Assembly (NCBI RefSeq): GCF_900637515.1
Contig: NZ_LR134375.1
Coordinates: 703,952-767,951 of the forward strand
DNA from: Veillonella dispar
GTDB taxonomy: Bacteria; Bacillota; Negativicutes; Veillonellales; Veillonellaceae
Reading direction: 5' to 3'
DNA: 64,000 bases
Made by a program: the position numbers and the translations under genes
Shown: piece by piece, positions 62,199-64,000 of the stretch
How the letters are laid out: every line of letters starts with the position of its first letter
Position numbering within the stretch: position 1 is the first letter of the stretch
The notes under the pieces: generated by a model
What the model was told of the DNA's origin: nothing
Databases searched by the model: none
What the model saw: only the letters and a program-made list of their open reading frames with translations

Positions 62199-63419
62199 AT
62201 GATGAAACGTGCGTTAATGGCTGCACTATGTTTTAGTTTTGTGACATTAGGTAGCCAAGCAATTGATATTAATATACCAGGTGCAGATCCTACAATTTCA
62301 AAGGATGCATATCAAAACTATCGTAAGTCGGATGCTACAGCTAAGCAAATGGAGTCTGACGTAAATACTATGATAAGAAAACAATATGCTGATAATAAGC
62401 CTAAAAACTGGTCTATAGATGAATTAGTTTACTTTGCAGAGGAATTAAATCACTCTGCAGGCTTTTCATCTTCTGTGTTTATTTTAAAGAATGATGGAGC
62501 AAATATAAAGTTTACAATTCCTTCAGGTAGTCGATTCGGAGTAACTATTAAAGGGGATCCTATGACTACAGAAGTAAAACGGGGCAATTTTATCTTTAAT
62601 GAAGGTAATTTAAAATACTCGATTCACAAGGAAAAAGAAGGAAACTCTAAGGCCAATACATTCTCATATCCGACCATTAAAAATGGTTCATGGGAAGTTA
62701 GACAAAATCAAAAGGGAACTTTAGAAGGAGTCCTAAGCTTTAGAATGAAAGCTGATCCTTCATTATCTTACCAAGTTACTTATGATTTAAGTAAGTCTAG
62801 AGAACTAGAATTGCTAAAGAAACATAATCAAGAATATGTATATAAAGAGCTAATGTCACCATTAGTTAATTATGTATTACCTTCAATTGAACCAGCAAAA
62901 CAAGTACTTTCAAGAACTAAACCTTTTACTATAAAGGGATTTACATTCCAAACACTTAAATCGAGTAATTTAACGTATAGTGGTACTGAGGCTGATGCTA
63001 TTTATAGTTATGATGGTAAAGGGTATCGTGAGGGCGTCATGGTAAGAGAATTAACTCCAACAGAGATAGCGAATAAACATAAATTATTTGCTGAAGTAAT
63101 AGAGTTCTTTACGAAGTATAAGCCTTATTCTGGATATAAACCAATCCAATATGCTACTGTATGGAATGATGCTACTCCAGCTATTTATATGGAAGTAGAA
63201 CGATCTACATCGAAAATGTATATTCAATCGCTATATGATGATAAATATTTATATACTCACTTTATAATGACAGACTTAGATATTAAAATTCCATCAAAAG
63301 AATTAAGGGATGTTGTTCAATATGCTGAAAATTCAAATGATAAAGAACAATATTCCAAACGAATGGCAGGTATGAGTGCTATACCAAAGGGAATGTATGA
63401 AAGGTCAACTGTTAAATAA
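62199..63419 (+). CDS. Secreted protein of unknown function
   Basis: A 406-residue protein with a signal peptide (about 1-21, ending SQA). The mature part is Lys/Ser/Thr-rich and beta-prone (SGSRFGVTIKGDP, GTLEGVLSFRMKADPSLSYQVTYD). I recognise no domain; near the C-terminus, IPSKELRDVVQYAENSNDKEQY is helical. It is divergently transcribed from the Asn-rich gene across about 110 bases and followed closely by a YjbR-like gene. Confidence 0.78.
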   Translation: MMKRALMAALCFSFVTLGSQAIDINIPGADPTISKDAYQNYRKSDATAKQMESDVNTMIRKQYADNKPKNWSIDELVYFAEELNHSAGFSSSVFILKNDGANIKFTIPSGSRFGVTIKGDPMTTEVKRGNFIFNEGNLKYSIHKEKEGNSKANTFSYPTIKNGSWEVRQNQKGTLEGVLSFRMKADPSLSYQVTYDLSKSRELELLKKHNQEYVYKELMSPLVNYVLPSIEPAKQVLSRTKPFTIKGFTFQTLKSSNLTYSGTEADAIYSYDGKGYREGVMVRELTPTEIANKHKLFAEVIEFFTKYKPYSGYKPIQYATVWNDATPAIYMEVERSTSKMYIQSLYDDKYLYTHFIMTDLDIKIPSKELRDVVQYAENSNDKEQYSKRMAGMSAIPKGMYERSTVK

Positions 63420-63430
63420 GCTAGAAAATC

Positions 63431-63790
63431 ATGAATCGTAATAATTTTATTAACTATTTACAACAAGAATATATCTGTGATGTTGATTATCCATGGGAGA
63501 AATACCCAGACTATGTTGTTATCCGGCGTAGAGATAATCAGAAATGGTTTGCTGGAATCTTTGCTATTAAAGGGTATCAATTAGGTCAAGATACAAATGA
63601 ACCTATGGATGTAGTCAATCTAAAATGCGAACCTGATTTAATTCCAAATCTAATTCGTGAAAGTGGAATCTACCCTGCGTATCATATGAATAAACAACAC
63701 TGGATCTCGATGGATATTGAAAGATATGAAGATATAGAGAAACTTAAAATGTTAGTCGATATGAGCTATCGGTTGGTGGGGAAGAAGTAA
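63431..63790 (+). CDS. MmcQ/YjbR-family (DUF419) protein
   Basis: 119 residues with the CyaY-like fold pattern of MmcQ/YjbR proteins: YPWEKYPDYVVIRRRDNQKWFAGIF, then LKCEPDLIPNLIRE, GIYPAYHMNKQHWISM. Some relatives bind DNA, but the function is not established. It starts 11 bases after the preceding gene. A strong terminator follows. Confidence 0.85.
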   Translation: MNRNNFINYLQQEYICDVDYPWEKYPDYVVIRRRDNQKWFAGIFAIKGYQLGQDTNEPMDVVNLKCEPDLIPNLIRESGIYPAYHMNKQHWISMDIERYEDIEKLKMLVDMSYRLVGKK

Positions 63791-63857
63791 GAGCATTTAG
63801 GCTAAATTGATATTTAAAATAAAAGAATAATTACATATTATTGTTATATGTAAAATT

Positions 63858-63911
63858 TACCACATATTTTCACTGTTACTTTAGTAAAGTGTTTATATGT
63901 GGTATTTTTTG
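63858..63911 (+). terminator. Terminator after the YjbR-like gene
   Basis: TACCACATAT pairs with ATATGTGGTA around a second inner dyad (CACT...AGTG, TTACTTTAGTAA), followed by six T. Confidence 0.92.
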
Positions 63912-63964
63912 TAGTAGAATAAAATTAATTACTATGAATAAATAATGAAAAGTTAGGAGATATT

Positions 63965-64000
63965 ATGGGTGCCGAATTAAATCAAAAATTATTTAGTGCT
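63965..64000 (+). CDS. Start of an unidentified gene, possibly type I DNA methyltransferase subunit
   Basis: AGGAG precedes ATG 63965, and twelve codons (MGAELNQKLFSA) run to the window edge. The ELNQKL(F/W)xA pattern is seen at the start of some HsdM proteins, but twelve residues cannot prove it. Confidence 0.3.
   Translation, partial: MGAELNQKLFSA

Noticed and set aside
1-64000. CRISPR array, insertion sequence or prophage
   Set aside because: No evenly spaced direct repeats, transposase, integrase or phage structural genes were seen on either strand.

Overview
The window is low-GC DNA from a diderm Firmicute. Gene order is Bacillus-like (rng-rplU-prp-rpmA; hisS-aspS-6S RNA-rarA; rimO-cinA-recA-recX-rny; dnaG-rpoD-trmK-nif3; alaS-ireB-ruvX-yrzB-mltG-trmR-trhP; infC-rpmI-rplT). 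Regulation is also Firmicute-like: a T-box, L21 and L20/IF3-type leaders, and an L27 made with a cleavable N-terminal extension. The content points to an anaerobe: HydG, a membrane-bound Tat-exported [NiFe] hydrogenase and five radical-SAM enzymes. The best guess is Negativicutes, close to Veillonella; this rests on my recognition of protein families and gene order, not on a database search.

Layout. 1-3.1 kb: end of RNase G, a manganese exporter, then the L21/Prp/L27 unit with its leader and terminator. 3.3-4.8 kb: solitary hydG. 4.9-14.9 kb: a dense run of recJ, the bifunctional (p)ppGpp enzyme, a metallo-hydrolase, a Fur-family regulator, hemZ, hisS and aspS. 14.9-19.9 kb: 6S RNA, rarA, ftsK and a short RodZ-like protein. 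20-29 kb: ygiQ, an orphan binding protein, then rimO-cinA-recA-recX and rny. 29-36.2 kb: dnaG-rpoD, queuosine-precursor genes (queD, queE, folE), a CAU tRNA, trmK and nif3. 36.2-42.2 kb: RNase P RNA, a thioredoxin-like protein and the hydrogenase operon hyaABCD plus a HupH-like gene. 42.2-44.6 kb: an AT-rich gap, a GtrB-type glycosyltransferase and an NlpC/P60 hydrolase. 44.8-53.3 kb: alaS through a tRNA wobble-modification pair, DUF4911 and a secreted protein of unknown function. 53.4-57.1 kb: T-box/thrS and an MFS transporter. 57.2-58.7 kb: a DASS-type anion transporter on the minus strand, convergent with the MFS gene. 59-60.3 kb: infC-rpmI-rplT. 60.4-64 kb: poorly characterised envelope and secreted proteins, a YjbR-like protein and the first codons of a gene that may be a type I methyltransferase subunit.

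Most of the window is core information processing: translation, tRNA modification, replication/repair, sigma-A, stringent response and RNA decay. The accessory parts are the hydrogenase module, the transporters and the secreted proteins at 52.3 and 61-63 kb. No CRISPR array, insertion sequence or prophage was seen. I found no clear evidence of a wholly new multi-gene system. The most useful leads are paired palindromic operator candidates ahead of the hydrogenase operon, non-AUG starts (infC certainly, rny probably), a 31-codon small ORF in the AT-rich gap, a structured element ahead of the MFS gene, and several family-less exported proteins.
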